A DNA stretch of 64,000 nucleotides from Mucispirillum schaedleri ASF457 (GTDB lineage Bacteria > Chrysiogenota > Deferribacteres > Deferribacterales > Mucispirillaceae), in NCBI RefSeq assembly GCF_000487995.2, contig NZ_CP097562.1:803001-867000 (forward strand). Direction: 5' to 3'. Positions 39,199-49,138 of this stretch are shown in pieces; within the stretch, counting starts at the first letter, position 1; each line of letters begins with the position of its first letter. The translations under genes were made by a program, and so were the position numbers. Under the pieces are notes generated by a model. The model saw only the letters and a list, made by a program, of their open reading frames with translations. It had not been told where the DNA came from and did no database searches.

Positions 39199-39804
39199 AT
39201 GAAATTTACACTGAATAATAAAGATAACTTCTTTAAAGATTTTGACAAAGCATATATTGAACCGCCAAAAAAACTGCCTTTATTTATAAGACTTGGTGCA
39301 TGGATTTCAAAAAAAATTATCAAAAAAGATATTATGATACCAAAACTTTTAGCATGGTATCCAAAAGCAGCAATAAGCTCTGGCATAATGGAAAGCCTTG
39401 TTGCCCATGATGATAAAGAGATAGATAAACGGCTGTTAAAAATGATAAGAGTGCAGGTTTCTGTTATGGTTGCCTGCCCATTCTGCATAGATATGAATGC
39501 TTTTGAGTTTGACAAGGCTGGACTTAATATAGATGAAGTTAATGCTATAAGAATCGGTGATTATAAATTTCACTCTTTTTCAGAGAAAGAGCAGCTTGTT
39601 ATGGAATATGTAAATTTAGTTACAAAAACACCTGTTATAATACCAGAAGAAATAGTCAATAACATGCAAAAGCATTTCTCAGAACGGGGTATTATTATCA
39701 TTGCATCAACTATCGCACAAGTAAATTACTGGGCAAGACTTATACGCAGCCTTGGTATTCCTGTTGCAGGCTTTTCCGATATATGCAAAATAGAAAAATC
39801 ATAA
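39199..39804 (+). CDS. Carboxymuconolactone decarboxylase family (AhpD-like) protein
   Basis: A 201-residue all-helical protein. The segment VMVACPFCIDMNAFEFDKAG (residues about 93-112) carries the CxxC of AhpD-like alkylhydroperoxidases, which act as disulfide-exchange proteins in peroxide defence. The frame extends upstream to 39136, but those codons are translated dispersed repeat. The ATG at 39199 follows AAAAGGT by five bases and is preferred. A single gene after the repeat cluster. The actual substrate is unknown. Confidence 0.8.
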   Translation: MKFTLNNKDNFFKDFDKAYIEPPKKLPLFIRLGAWISKKIIKKDIMIPKLLAWYPKAAISSGIMESLVAHDDKEIDKRLLKMIRVQVSVMVACPFCIDMNAFEFDKAGLNIDEVNAIRIGDYKFHSFSEKEQLVMEYVNLVTKTPVIIPEEIVNNMQKHFSERGIIIIASTIAQVNYWARLIRSLGIPVAGFSDICKIEKS

Positions 39805-39947
39805 TTAAATTTTATTCTATTTATTTAAATAATAAATCAAAAAGCACTGCCTGATAATGTGATTAATCTTAAATAATAATAGTGTCTTATTTTTCTTTAC
39901 ATATATATAACATAACAGTGTTTTATGCCAAACAGAACTAATATATA

Positions 39948-39976
39948 TTGACTTAACTTATGCTTTATGGTAAAAA
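39948..39976 (+). promoter_or_regulatory. Possible promoter of the second chemoreceptor gene
   Basis: TTGACT (39948-39953) and TAAAAA (39971-39976) with a 17-base spacer, 44 bases before the start codon. The -35 is good, the -10 weak; other AT-rich -10 choices exist nearby. Confidence 0.35.
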
Positions 39977-40001
39977 TACCAGTATATATAGTATAAGTAG
40001 T

Positions 40002-40022
40002 AAGGTGGGGGGGGGGAAAATG
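40002..40022 (+). promoter_or_regulatory. Ribosome-binding site with a G10 homopolymer next to the start codon
   Basis: AAGGT at 40002-40006 is followed by ten G (40007-40016), three A and the ATG at 40020. The G run separates the AAGG core from the start by 14 bases and can itself pair with the anti-Shine-Dalgarno sequence. Slippage in the run would change ribosome-binding-site spacing. Confidence 0.7.
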
Positions 40023-42017
40023 AGAATCACACTTAAAATTAAAATTTTTGCAATAATTATTTTATTGATTACTATGGCTTTACTATTAGGCTTTTTCTCT
40101 GTGGTAGCAGTAGAAAATGCAGCTAAACGAATGGAGAATATGAACCAGCGGTATATTTATGTTTATAAACTTAATTCTTCCACTGCTTTAAATACAATGA
40201 ATTTCAGAAGATATTTCTACATAATACAAAGGACACCTTCTCAAAACAATTTAAACACTTTTATTGAATTTGGAAAGCAGGTAACTGATAATATGACAGA
40301 GCTGAACTCATTTATGCAGATTGCTGAAAATAAAAAAGAAATGCCTGCTGTTTCAGAAATTATTCCTGAACTAAATGATTCAGTAAACACTTATATTCAA
40401 GCAGCTGTTGAACAGCTTTCAATAAGAGTAAATAATGTTCCATTAGAATTAAGTTTTGTGAAAGGCATTCAAGATTTCATTAAAGAAGAAGAGACTTATA
40501 AAACAAATTTAAAAAGAATAATAAATAATGCAGAAACTCCAGCAGATGCAATCAGAAATTTCACAAACTATGACAGAATAAACAATATAAGTATAGAAAT
40601 AACAGAAATAAAAGATATGTTTTCAGATGCAGTGATGTTAAACAGTTTACAAACTCTGCTTCAAGTAGAAGAGCCTTTAAAAAATATAAATAAAGATGCT
40701 CTTGATATAAGAGATAATTTAAATAATAGAAATTTGATAGGCAATATTACAAAAATGATTAATATATCAGAAAAAATGATGGATGATTATAACAAGTTAA
40801 AGCAGGCATACACTCAAATGCAGGCTATAGCTGAAAGCAGAACAAAATATATGAACAGCATGCAGGAAATAACAAAGGAAACTCAAGACATTGTAAATGG
40901 TATGCTGCAAAGAACTTATGACAGCTCAATTAATGGTGTTTTACTGGCTAAAACACTTATATATACTTTACTTGCAGCGATGATAACAGTAGCAGTGCTG
41001 TCTTTTATTATAGTGCAGAAAACAGTGCTTGCTCCAATAAATAATTTTGTGAAAACTGCCAAAAACCTTACAAGTGGCGATAAAGACTTAACTATCAGGC
41101 TTACAACTAAAACTAAAGATGAACTTGCAGAACTGTGTGTTTATTTTAATACTTTTATAGAAAGTGTGCAGAATATTGTAAGAGAAGTAAAAGAAGCAGC
41201 CAATGATGTTGCTTCAGGAAATAATCAGCTGGCAGCAACTATGGAAGAGTTTTCTGCCACATTCAGCTCTCAGGCAGAACAAGTTGATAATATTGTTGTA
41301 GATATGCAGGTTATTCAAAATAAATCAGAAGAAGCAACTGTTGAAATGGGAAATAATTTAAATAAAATTGATGAAACTACTCAAAGAACAGTTGAAGGTT
41401 CAAATTCATTAAATAATATTAAAAATACAATGCTTGAAATAAGCGACAATACTAAACAGCTTTCAAAAACTATTGATAATCTGCTTGCAAGCTCTACACA
41501 AATTGGAGAAATTTTAACTGTTATTAATGATATTGCAGACCAAACAAACCTGCTTGCTTTAAATGCAGCTATTGAAGCAGCAAGAGCAGGTGATGCAGGC
41601 AGGGGGTTTGCTGTTGTTGCAGATGAAGTTAGAAAACTGGCAGAAAGAACAACAAAAGCTACAAGCGAAATAGAAAATATTATCTCTGCATTGCAAAATG
41701 AATCTGAACAGGCAGCAAATGCTATGAAATCAGCAGATACAAGTGTATCAACTGGTGTTAATGTAATTGAAGAAACTGCTTCATCATTCAGCCTTGTTGT
41801 AGATGGTGTAAATGATGTTACAAACTCAACTCATAATATGATGACAAATTTTGAAGAGCAGCATCATACAGTTCAAGATGTTACAGATAAAACTCAGGCT
41901 ATTGCAAGCGGTATTGAAGAAAGCAATGTGGCAGTAAGCGAAGTAACTGTTACAGTTAACCATTTGCAGGCAAGAACAGAAAAATTAAAAATATTAGTGG
42001 AACAGTTTAAATCATAG
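40020..42017 (+). CDS. Methyl-accepting chemotaxis protein with a G-tract leader
   Basis: Second chemoreceptor of the window, 665 residues from the ATG at 40020. The longer frame from 39960 would translate the G tract and lacks a ribosome-binding site. N-terminal signal-anchor ([20 protein letters not shown]), a helical periplasmic domain of about 290 residues, second membrane helix near residues 315-335, HAMP, and a signalling hairpin with [21 protein letters not shown] and [18 protein letters not shown]. The cytoplasmic half is close in sequence to the first chemoreceptor, suggesting duplication, while sensor domains differ. The G10 tract makes its expression a candidate for phase variation. 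A strong terminator follows. Confidence 0.92.
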   Translation: MRITLKIKIFAIIILLITMALLLGFFSVVAVENAAKRMENMNQRYIYVYKLNSSTALNTMNFRRYFYIIQRTPSQNNLNTFIEFGKQVTDNMTELNSFMQIAENKKEMPAVSEIIPELNDSVNTYIQAAVEQLSIRVNNVPLELSFVKGIQDFIKEEETYKTNLKRIINNAETPADAIRNFTNYDRINNISIEITEIKDMFSDAVMLNSLQTLLQVEEPLKNINKDALDIRDNLNNRNLIGNITKMINISEKMMDDYNKLKQAYTQMQAIAESRTKYMNSMQEITKETQDIVNGMLQRTYDSSINGVLLAKTLIYTLLAAMITVAVLSFIIVQKTVLAPINNFVKTAKNLTSGDKDLTIRLTTKTKDELAELCVYFNTFIESVQNIVREVKEAANDVASGNNQLAATMEEFSATFSSQAEQVDNIVVDMQVIQNKSEEATVEMGNNLNKIDETTQRTVEGSNSLNNIKNTMLEISDNTKQLSKTIDNLLASSTQIGEILTVINDIADQTNLLALNAAIEAARAGDAGRGFAVVADEVRKLAERTTKATSEIENIISALQNESEQAANAMKSADTSVSTGVNVIEETASSFSLVVDGVNDVTNSTHNMMTNFEEQHHTVQDVTDKTQAIASGIEESNVAVSEVTVTVNHLQARTEKLKILVEQFKS

Positions 42018-42042
42018 GTTCTTGTATATACCTATTTTATTG

Positions 42043-42073
42043 CTCCATGTTATAATAAAACATGGAGTTTTTT
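42043..42073 (+). terminator. Rho-independent terminator of the second chemoreceptor
   Basis: Nine-base stem (42043-42051 with 42059-42067), seven-base loop, then TTTTTT. Located 26 bases after the stop codon. Confidence 0.85.
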
Positions 42074-42118
42074 ATATTTTACTAGACAAAATATTTTATT
42101 AAACCTATTAATATTACT

Positions 42119-44410
42119 ATGAATAAAAAAAATTTATATAAAATTAATTATGATAAACTGGATATTCAGGAAAAACAGAATATTTTAAATGAAATTGCAG
42201 ACCATTACGGCTTTATAATAAAAAAATATGCAGAATTTGAAAAAAACAGCATAACCCTTTATACTGCCATTTTTGATGATAATGGCACAGAGTTTGTATT
42301 TATTCCCGGAGCAAAAAACATTGCTCTTGGATGGAAAGCTGCTATTTCTTCAAAAAAAGAAGAGCCTTTCTTAATTGAGCAGATAAAAGATATATTCCTT
42401 GATTATTTTCTTATGCCTGACAATAATTCTGATATTGTAAATCTTAATAATACACAGCAGCTGCAAAAATTATTAGATAAGGAAAATTATAAACAGGCAG
42501 ATATACTTTTATCTAAAATGGTATTTGATTTTATAGATGAACATACTTCCTTTTTAAGACGGATTGATATAGAGCCTATGCTGATAGAGAGAAAAAGCAG
42601 CAGTATAAACTGGATGTTTGTTAAAGAAATATCATCAAAAACAGTAGCTGACAGCCCAACATATTTTAAAATATATCAGGAAATCATAAAAGGAAATAAA
42701 CAATTTATAATAAAACAACATACTTCAAAATCTGAATATAAAAAAATACAAAAATTTGAAATATCAAATCATGGCTTAAATGTATATAAATATATAGATA
42801 TTTCTTACGAGGAAATACTTTTCAACTATGCATCAAAAGGATATTCAGTGCCAAACAGAAACCAGTGGGAATATGCAGCCTCTGGCGGCTGTTCTACTTT
42901 TATGCAGAATACTGATACTTTATTAAATAAGCATAATAATATGCCAAATGCTTTTGGGCTTTATATTGCTGATAATATTTACAAACCTGAAATAATTTCT
43001 GATGATAAATATACATATAAAGCTGGTGATAATGGGTATTTTAAAAACTATATATCAAAAAAACTTGCTGATTTTTCATTAAATCCTTTTTACAATGTTA
43101 CTTCTAATGTTTTTGAATACACTGATAATAATGGACTTTTTGCTAGGAAAGTTATCACAGTGGATTTAAAAAAACAATTTAAGCCATCTATTACTAAAAA
43201 AAATCTTAATAAATATATTACTGAAAATATGTCAGAAAATAACTTTGATAACATTATTTATGCTGTCCAGTCTGTAAAAAACCCTGATTTATATTTTAAA
43301 AATGCATTAAGAATAATAAATATATACCATTCAAAAGGGTTTATTAATAAAGCTTATGAACTGGTTGAGAAATATATAAATAAATGGCATAATAATCCAG
43401 ATTTTTTATATCTTGCTGGGTTTACAGTTTTTAGATTACAGGATTATGAAAAAGGAGAATATTTACTTAAACGGGCAGTTTATTTTAAAAGAAATATACC
43501 TGAATGTTATCAGCTGCTTTCATATATTTATCAAAAACAAAATAATAAAGAAGAAATGGAAAAAGCTCTGCATAATCTTTATGTTTTAGCTCCAGAAGTG
43601 GCAGAAAGCATGCTGCATATACTTATACCAAAAGGTGTTTCTTTAAAAGATATGGATTATGAAGATTTATGGAGCAAACTTGTTGCAAACCTTACTAGAC
43701 AGGATAAAGAAAAAGTTAACTTATATACAATAACAAGCGAAGTGATACTTCTTGATTCTACAATTAAGCTGATTATACATAAAGGTGTTACCCATTATAT
43801 TAAATATATCAAACCTACAGGCAGTAAATATTTAATGGAAATTTTTGATAAAATAGAAAATTCTAAATATATTTCAGATGAAACTTATTTATCAAAAGAT
43901 GATTATATGCAGGCTCTTGAAGAATTTAATGCCTGCAAAAATATTATTTATGAAGCAGAAAATATTACTGATTTAAAAGAAAATAAAGAGTATCTGCAAA
44001 ACTTAACTAACACTTTTTTTGATTACTTTCCTGCACTTATGAGCCTTGCTTATATTCATTACAGTAACTGCAGACTTTTTGAAGCAGAAAAACTGTTTGA
44101 TGAAAACTATGCCCTTTGTGCCACACTTTATAACACAAAAGCACTGCCTATACAAATAGCTGATAAAATAAGGGTATTGCTTGAAAATTTTATTCTTTCT
44201 ATTACTATGAATATTCTTTCATACGGACAGATACAAGACTATATTGATAATATAATAGATGAAGTAAATAACATTAAAGAAAGTTATTCGTCAAAAATAA
44301 ATCAAGGTATTTTAACAATAGAGTTAAGTGTAACAAAGGATATTAAATATATATTAAACTGGTTTAATATTAATATAGAAATAAAAGATGCTATGCGTAA
44401 AAATAATTAA
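42119..44410 (+). CDS. FGE-sulfatase-like and TPR-containing protein, unknown function
   Basis: A 763-residue cytoplasmic protein. TEFVFIPG (about residues 57-64), SVPNRNQWEYAASGG (243-257) and NAFGLYIAD (277-285) correspond to the start, the LPTEAEWEYAARGG-like core and the NPFGLYDMLGNVWEW-like core of formylglycine-generating-enzyme/C-type-lectin-like domains. The matches are degenerate and contain insertions. Tetratricopeptide-like helices follow at about 420-500 (FLYLAGFTVFRLQDYEKGEYLLKRAV). The rest is Asn/Ile/Lys-rich without known domains. The ATG has no visible ribosome-binding site. It lies between a chemoreceptor terminator and a symporter gene. Likely a protein-binding scaffold; domain calls are by eye. 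Confidence 0.6.
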   Translation: MNKKNLYKINYDKLDIQEKQNILNEIADHYGFIIKKYAEFEKNSITLYTAIFDDNGTEFVFIPGAKNIALGWKAAISSKKEEPFLIEQIKDIFLDYFLMPDNNSDIVNLNNTQQLQKLLDKENYKQADILLSKMVFDFIDEHTSFLRRIDIEPMLIERKSSSINWMFVKEISSKTVADSPTYFKIYQEIIKGNKQFIIKQHTSKSEYKKIQKFEISNHGLNVYKYIDISYEEILFNYASKGYSVPNRNQWEYAASGGCSTFMQNTDTLLNKHNNMPNAFGLYIADNIYKPEIISDDKYTYKAGDNGYFKNYISKKLADFSLNPFYNVTSNVFEYTDNNGLFARKVITVDLKKQFKPSITKKNLNKYITENMSENNFDNIIYAVQSVKNPDLYFKNALRIINIYHSKGFINKAYELVEKYINKWHNNPDFLYLAGFTVFRLQDYEKGEYLLKRAVYFKRNIPECYQLLSYIYQKQNNKEEMEKALHNLYVLAPEVAESMLHILIPKGVSLKDMDYEDLWSKLVANLTRQDKEKVNLYTITSEVILLDSTIKLIIHKGVTHYIKYIKPTGSKYLMEIFDKIENSKYISDETYLSKDDYMQALEEFNACKNIIYEAENITDLKENKEYLQNLTNTFFDYFPALMSLAYIHYSNCRLFEAEKLFDENYALCATLYNTKALPIQIADKIRVLLENFILSITMNILSYGQIQDYIDNIIDEVNNIKESYSSKINQGILTIELSVTKDIKYILNWFNINIEIKDAMRKNN

Positions 44411-44466
44411 AATATTCTTGATTAATTTATATATTCAAGCTACTATTTTTTTCTGTGGGGTAAAAA

Positions 44467-45672
44467 ATGAAAGAAAAAAAATCAGATTCTTTACTTATAA
44501 AAATTGCTGCTGCTGTTATTTTGGGTATAATAATCGGTTTGATTATTAAATCTACAAGCAGCGAATCAGTAAATGGCAGTATGCCAACTCAGCATATACT
44601 TATGAATATTGTTTTGCCAATCAAGCATATTTTAGGTCAGGTAATATTTTTTATGGTGCCGCTTATTATTATAGGCTTTGTAACACCTGCTATTACAGGA
44701 ATGAAAAATAATACAAGTAAAATGCTCGGCACAATGCTTATGCTTGCTTATTTATCATCAGTGCTTGCCGCTGCCTTTTCTATGGCTGCAGGATATATTA
44801 TAATACCACACTTAAATATTGAGCAGAATGTTACAGATATACTGCTTCCTGAAATGATATTCAAGTTAGATATTGCACCAATGTTTCCTGTTATTACTGC
44901 CCTTTTCTTTTCTATTACATTTGGTCTGGCAGTAATATATACAAACTCTGCTTTACTTGAAAAAATATTTAATGAGCTTAATAATGTAGTAATGCTGCTT
45001 GTTAATAAACTGATTATTCCTATACTTCCATTTTTTATATGTGCTACATTCATAGAGCTTACATATCTTGGCAAGATAACTGACCAGCTTTTTACTTTTA
45101 TCTCTATGGTAATATTAGTTTTAATAGGTCAGTTTATATGGCTTACACTTTTATATACTATTGGCGGCTTAATATCTGGCAAATCTCCATTTAGAGTTCT
45201 TAAACATTATGCACCGGCATACTTTACAGCAGTAGGAACAATGTCAAGTGCTGCTACACTGCCAGTTGCATTAAAATGTGCAGGCAAGTCTGATGCTCTT
45301 GATAAAGATATAGTTGATTTTGCTATACCTATGGGAGCAACTATCCACTTATGTGGTTCAGTTTTAACTGAAACTTTTTTTGTTATGGGAATAAGCTATA
45401 TACTATACGGCTCACTGCCAGACCTGCATACTATGCTTATATTTATTGTGCTTTTAGGCATATTTGCAGTAGGTGCTCCAGGAGTTCCCGGTGGAACAGT
45501 TGCCGCATCTATTGGCATCATTACATCAGTATTAGGCTTTGATGCTACTGGTGTTGGTTTAGTAATGGCAATATTTGCTTTGCAGGACAGCTTCGGCACA
45601 GCATGCAATGTAACAGGCGACGGTGCTCTTGCTCTTATGCTGCAAGGAATATTTAAGAAAAAACAACAGTAA
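44467..45672 (+). CDS. Dicarboxylate/amino acid:cation symporter (DAACS family)
   Basis: Sodium- or proton-coupled uptake of dicarboxylates or acidic/neutral amino acids. The 401 residues show about eight membrane helices and two re-entrant hairpins. Motifs include MSSAATLPVAL (the serine-rich hairpin), IPMGATIHLCGSVLTE (substrate/Na+ site) and GAPGVPGGTVAAS (second hairpin). The SSAATLP form resembles SstT/GltP-like members, but substrate cannot be fixed. Ribosome-binding site GGGG five bases before ATG. Transcribed alone. Confidence 0.9.
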   Translation: MKEKKSDSLLIKIAAAVILGIIIGLIIKSTSSESVNGSMPTQHILMNIVLPIKHILGQVIFFMVPLIIIGFVTPAITGMKNNTSKMLGTMLMLAYLSSVLAAAFSMAAGYIIIPHLNIEQNVTDILLPEMIFKLDIAPMFPVITALFFSITFGLAVIYTNSALLEKIFNELNNVVMLLVNKLIIPILPFFICATFIELTYLGKITDQLFTFISMVILVLIGQFIWLTLLYTIGGLISGKSPFRVLKHYAPAYFTAVGTMSSAATLPVALKCAGKSDALDKDIVDFAIPMGATIHLCGSVLTETFFVMGISYILYGSLPDLHTMLIFIVLLGIFAVGAPGVPGGTVAASIGIITSVLGFDATGVGLVMAIFALQDSFGTACNVTGDGALALMLQGIFKKKQQ

Positions 45673-46036
45673 CTGGATTTACACATATTACATTTATATC
45701 ACCGTGAGAGAGTAAAACAACCGAAGGGTCTTAATTACAAATAATTTGTATATCTATAATTGTTGTAACTATTATGCATTAATAAGATTTGCATAGTTTA
45801 GATTCTTCAGCAATGCTTCAGAATGATATAATAAGATAAAATATTATATACCAATAACTTACAGCAAAATATTAATAGTTAAATATTATTTAGCTAATAA
45901 AGCATTGAAATAATGCCATAAAAGGATTAAAGATTTTTGCATTATACTAGGCGGATTAAAATTTTTGCGACAGGAGTTTACAAAATAGTAAATGACTGAG
46001 CAAAAATTTTAACCAATAATAAGCAGCACAAAAATA
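45673..46036. other. Gap between convergent symporter and aminotransferase genes
   Basis: No gene. Degenerate traces of the dispersed repeat are visible around 45718-45735 (CCGAAGGGTCTTA) and 45800-45830 (AGATTCTTCAGCAATGC). A perfect 13-base inverted repeat, 45956-45968 with 46000-46012, with a 31-base loop, lies next to the aminotransferase stop and may act as its 3' hairpin. Confidence 0.55.
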
Positions 46037-47344
46037 TTAAGCTGTAAGTGATTTGCAGCACTGATAAATAACTGAATATAACTCTTCAATATTTTCCACA
46101 TCTACACTGGAGAATGCTATTCTTATATCTGTTTGATTTGTGCTGATTACCCCTATGCCATATTTATCAAGCAATGCAAGACGCAGAGTTTCTGCTTCAA
46201 CATTTTTGAGTTTTATACACATAAAATAACCAGAATTAAATGGATATGGAGTAAATTCATCTGCATACAAACCTTTATCAAAAATTGATTTTACTTTTTT
46301 ACATCTTTCTTCAATAACTGCATTTAATCTGCTTCTTTCTGTTTTAAAAGACGGCTCTTTTAATACATCTACTGTAATAGACTGGCTTGGGTGTGGAGCA
46401 CTTGATATAGTTGCTCTTAAATATCCTGCTGCCTTTGTTTCAAGTGCTTTAAAAAGTGCTGAGTTATCGCCTTTGAAAGTCTCTCCAAATGTAATAAAGC
46501 CCACACGGAAACCCCATGCAAAACTTTCTTTTGTGATACCATCTATTTTAACAGCCAAAAGCCTTTTGCTTCTGCCTGCAAGCATACTAAATAATGATTC
46601 TTTTAATACATCATCAAAAAATAATCCAAAATAAGCATCATCTGTAACTGCTATAACATTTATTCCGCTTTCTGCAATATCTACTAAACCGTCACTTAAC
46701 TGGACTGCTTCATCTTTTGTTAAAGTATATCCTGTTGGGTTATTAGGAAAGTTAAGCACGACAAAAACTTTTTTATTTTTTATGCCACACTCTTTTACAG
46801 TTTTTAAAAAACCATCCACATTATAGCCATTATTTTCATTAAATGTTTCATAAGTAGCTATTTCTGCCCCAATTAATGTGCTGAACATTAAACGATAATT
46901 GCCCCAGAATTTATCTGGAAGAACAACAAAATCACCTTTATTTAAAAACAATTCTCCAGATGTAACAAGACCATTAGTTAATGCATTACATACTACAGGG
47001 TTGCTTATTTGAATATTTTGCAGCGACGGATTTTCTGATTTAATTTTTGCCGCCCATAATTCTCTTAATTCTGGAAGTCCTGTTGCAGGTGCATAAGTAA
47101 AAAGTTTTTTAGGGTGAATACCTTGAAATTTTTTAAACATACTCATAAGATACATAGGCTCGCCTTTTTCAGTAGAAATACCTATTGTTGCATTAAATTT
47201 AGTTGCTTTTACTTTTGCTTCTGCACTTTGGCTTAATATACCTTTTGGCATAAATATTTCTCTACCAGTATCTGAAAGCATTTCTAAAATATGCGGGTTA
47301 TTTTCTTTGATTACTTCATTTAAACTTTTTGCTAATGGATTCAT
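46037..47344 (-). CDS. PLP-dependent class I/II aminotransferase
   Basis: A 435-residue fold-type I aminotransferase. Visible elements are YAPATGLPELRELWAAKI (substrate side), NFPNNPTGYTL (cofactor-binding Asn and Pro), AVTDDAYFGLFF (Asp binding the pyridine N) and VKIDGITKESFAWGFRVGF with the Schiff-base Lys and the phosphate-binding Arg. The N-terminal region before residue 60 is longer than in AspC-type enzymes. Substrate specificity is not clear. It is separated by about 100 bases from the lpxK-ended operon on the same strand. Confidence 0.88.
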   Translation of the reverse strand: MNPLAKSLNEVIKENNPHILEMLSDTGREIFMPKGILSQSAEAKVKATKFNATIGISTEKGEPMYLMSMFKKFQGIHPKKLFTYAPATGLPELRELWAAKIKSENPSLQNIQISNPVVCNALTNGLVTSGELFLNKGDFVVLPDKFWGNYRLMFSTLIGAEIATYETFNENNGYNVDGFLKTVKECGIKNKKVFVVLNFPNNPTGYTLTKDEAVQLSDGLVDIAESGINVIAVTDDAYFGLFFDDVLKESLFSMLAGRSKRLLAVKIDGITKESFAWGFRVGFITFGETFKGDNSALFKALETKAAGYLRATISSAPHPSQSITVDVLKEPSFKTERSRLNAVIEERCKKVKSIFDKGLYADEFTPYPFNSGYFMCIKLKNVEAETLRLALLDKYGIGVISTNQTDIRIAFSSVDVENIEELYSVIYQCCKSLTA

Positions 47345-47441
47345 ATATCACCTTTATTATTTAGGCAAAATATTATATCTGCCTTAAATTTTAATTTTTA
47401 TCAACCAGAAATATAGTATAAAATAAACATTTAATCAATAT

Positions 47442-48365
47442 CTATTTTGATACAGCAGCTTCTATTTCCTTAATAAAAGCATCTTTATTATTAAATTCTA
47501 TATCCATTTTTAAATATCCAAAAATATTTTGATATTCCTGAGGCAGCTTAACAAAATCTTTTTCTGTGGTAATAAAAAGTGCTGCACCTTTTTTTCTGCC
47601 TTGAGTTATAATACCATTAATAGATTTTTCTGAAAGCATTCTATGGTCTGCAAAACCTGCAAAAAATCTAACATCAAGCCCTGCATTTTGCAGTGTGTGA
47701 TAAAATACATCATTATTTGCTATACCTGAATAAGCGGCAGTTACTGCACCTTTTAAATATTTAAGCTCTACAACTTCATTTTTTAAAATTACCCTGTTAA
47801 ATACAGTGTTGCTGAAATATAAACTCTGCTTATCAATAAACTCTTTTACACTTTCAGGTATATTGTCATTTAATGCTCTTGTAAATACTATTATATCTGC
47901 ACGGCTTATGCTTGAGGGAAACTCCCTTAAATATCCAAAAGGAAATGGAAAGCCAGTAGATATTGGTCTTTTATGGTCTAACAGCAAAATATTTACATCT
48001 CTTTGCAGTTTTTGATACTGGTATCCGTCATCAAGAACAGCTGCTGTTGCACCAAACTTATCTCTTGCAATTTCTAAAGAGATTTCTCTTTTTTTTCCAG
48101 TAATTACAACTGCATTAGGCAGATTACTTGCCATCATATAAGGCTCATCTGCAGCCATTGGAGGATGATGAAAAAAGTTTCCGTTCCCGTCACTTATAAC
48201 ATTTATATCATAGCCAATTTTACCTTTATAACCCAATGATAATATTGCAGTTTTCTCGCCTTTTTTTATTAATTCATCTGCTATGAACAGTGTATGGGGC
48301 GTTTTTCCTGCTCCGCCCATTACAATATTACCAACAGATATAGTTTTTATTCCCTTATTTATCAT
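47442..48365 (-). CDS. lpxK: Tetraacyldisaccharide 4'-kinase (lipid A)
   Basis: Phosphorylates the 4' position of the lipid A precursor at the inner membrane. SVGNIVMGGAGKTPHTLF (residues 10-27) is the characteristic P-loop of LpxK; the later LDDGYQYQKLQRDVNILLLD segment is also diagnostic. At 307 residues it lacks the roughly 40-residue N-terminal membrane helix seen in E. coli and Aquifex LpxK. The start at 48365 overlaps the upstream glycosyltransferase stop (ATGA), leaving no room for an extension in this frame without deep overlap. It may bind membranes peripherally. Last gene of the LPS operon. Confidence 0.9.
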   Translation of the reverse strand: MINKGIKTISVGNIVMGGAGKTPHTLFIADELIKKGEKTAILSLGYKGKIGYDINVISDGNGNFFHHPPMAADEPYMMASNLPNAVVITGKKREISLEIARDKFGATAAVLDDGYQYQKLQRDVNILLLDHKRPISTGFPFPFGYLREFPSSISRADIIVFTRALNDNIPESVKEFIDKQSLYFSNTVFNRVILKNEVVELKYLKGAVTAAYSGIANNDVFYHTLQNAGLDVRFFAGFADHRMLSEKSINGIITQGRKKGAALFITTEKDFVKLPQEYQNIFGYLKMDIEFNNKDAFIKEIEAAVSK

Positions 48366-49138
48366 TTACCAGTATCCTTGTTCTTGCCTGCATTATGCAT
48401 TTCCCACAAAAAAGCATATTTTAAAAAGCCATAAACATAAGCACTGATACCTGCAATAAAACCGGGAATACCGTCTAAAAAACCACCCTTAATGATATAT
48501 ATTTTTATAAAAGCAATTACAGGACTGAAAATCATCTTGCTTAATTTAAACTTTTTGCCTTTTTTATAATAACTTTCTGCACTAAGTCGTGCATAACGAA
48601 TAGTTCGTCTAAAATGGTCATCAATATCCCTGTATGAATAATGGATAATAAAGCCATCTAAATGCGAAGTGCTGCCTTGAATTTTAAGCTCTTCATGGAC
48701 TATCTCACCTACCCATAAAGGATTTGCAGATGCTTTTACAAGCCTTAATCTTTCATCTTTCTGCCATGAATAATTAAGCAGCTTTCCAAGATAATGTGTT
48801 TTACGCCTTATATAGTAGCCGTCAGATTTGCCGTTTTTAACAGCATTAATCACTGCCTTTTTTAATTCATCACCTATAACTTCATCTGCATCAAGGTATA
48901 AAATATATTCTTTTGTGCATTTTTTGGTGAGAGAGTTTTTTTGTGCTGCAAATCCACGCCATTCTTCATTATATATTTTTGCACCAAAACTTTCAGCAAC
49001 AGCACAAGTATTATCTGTAGAGTTACTATCTATAATAATAATTTCTGATGCAATATCTTTTATGCTTTCAAGAGTTTTAGTAAGCCGTTCTTCTTCATTA
49101 TAAACTATCAAAGCAGCAGATAAATTAAGTGTATCCAT
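48362..49138 (-). CDS. Glycosyltransferase family 2, LPS core-type (WaaE/KdtX-like)
   Basis: Transfers a sugar to lipopolysaccharide core. The 258-residue protein has a GT-A fold: SAALIVYNEEERLTKTL, IIIDSNSTDNT and the YLDADEVIGDEL DXD motif, then HYLGKLL and RLVKASANPLWVG typical of WaaE-like enzymes. A C-terminal amphipathic/hydrophobic stretch suggests membrane association. I start at ATG 49138 (GGAG seven bases upstream); the in-frame ATG at 49171 has no ribosome-binding site. It overlaps the GT9 gene by 14 bases and lpxK by four. Confidence 0.85.
   Translation of the reverse strand: MDTLNLSAALIVYNEEERLTKTLESIKDIASEIIIIDSNSTDNTCAVAESFGAKIYNEEWRGFAAQKNSLTKKCTKEYILYLDADEVIGDELKKAVINAVKNGKSDGYYIRRKTHYLGKLLNYSWQKDERLRLVKASANPLWVGEIVHEELKIQGSTSHLDGFIIHYSYRDIDDHFRRTIRYARLSAESYYKKGKKFKLSKMIFSPVIAFIKIYIIKGGFLDGIPGFIAGISAYVYGFLKYAFLWEMHNAGKNKDTGK

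Noticed and set aside
45956-46012. 13-base inverted repeat as a regulatory switch
   Set aside because: AT-only arms with a 31-base loop next to a stop codon are more simply a 3' hairpin or chance in AT-rich DNA.
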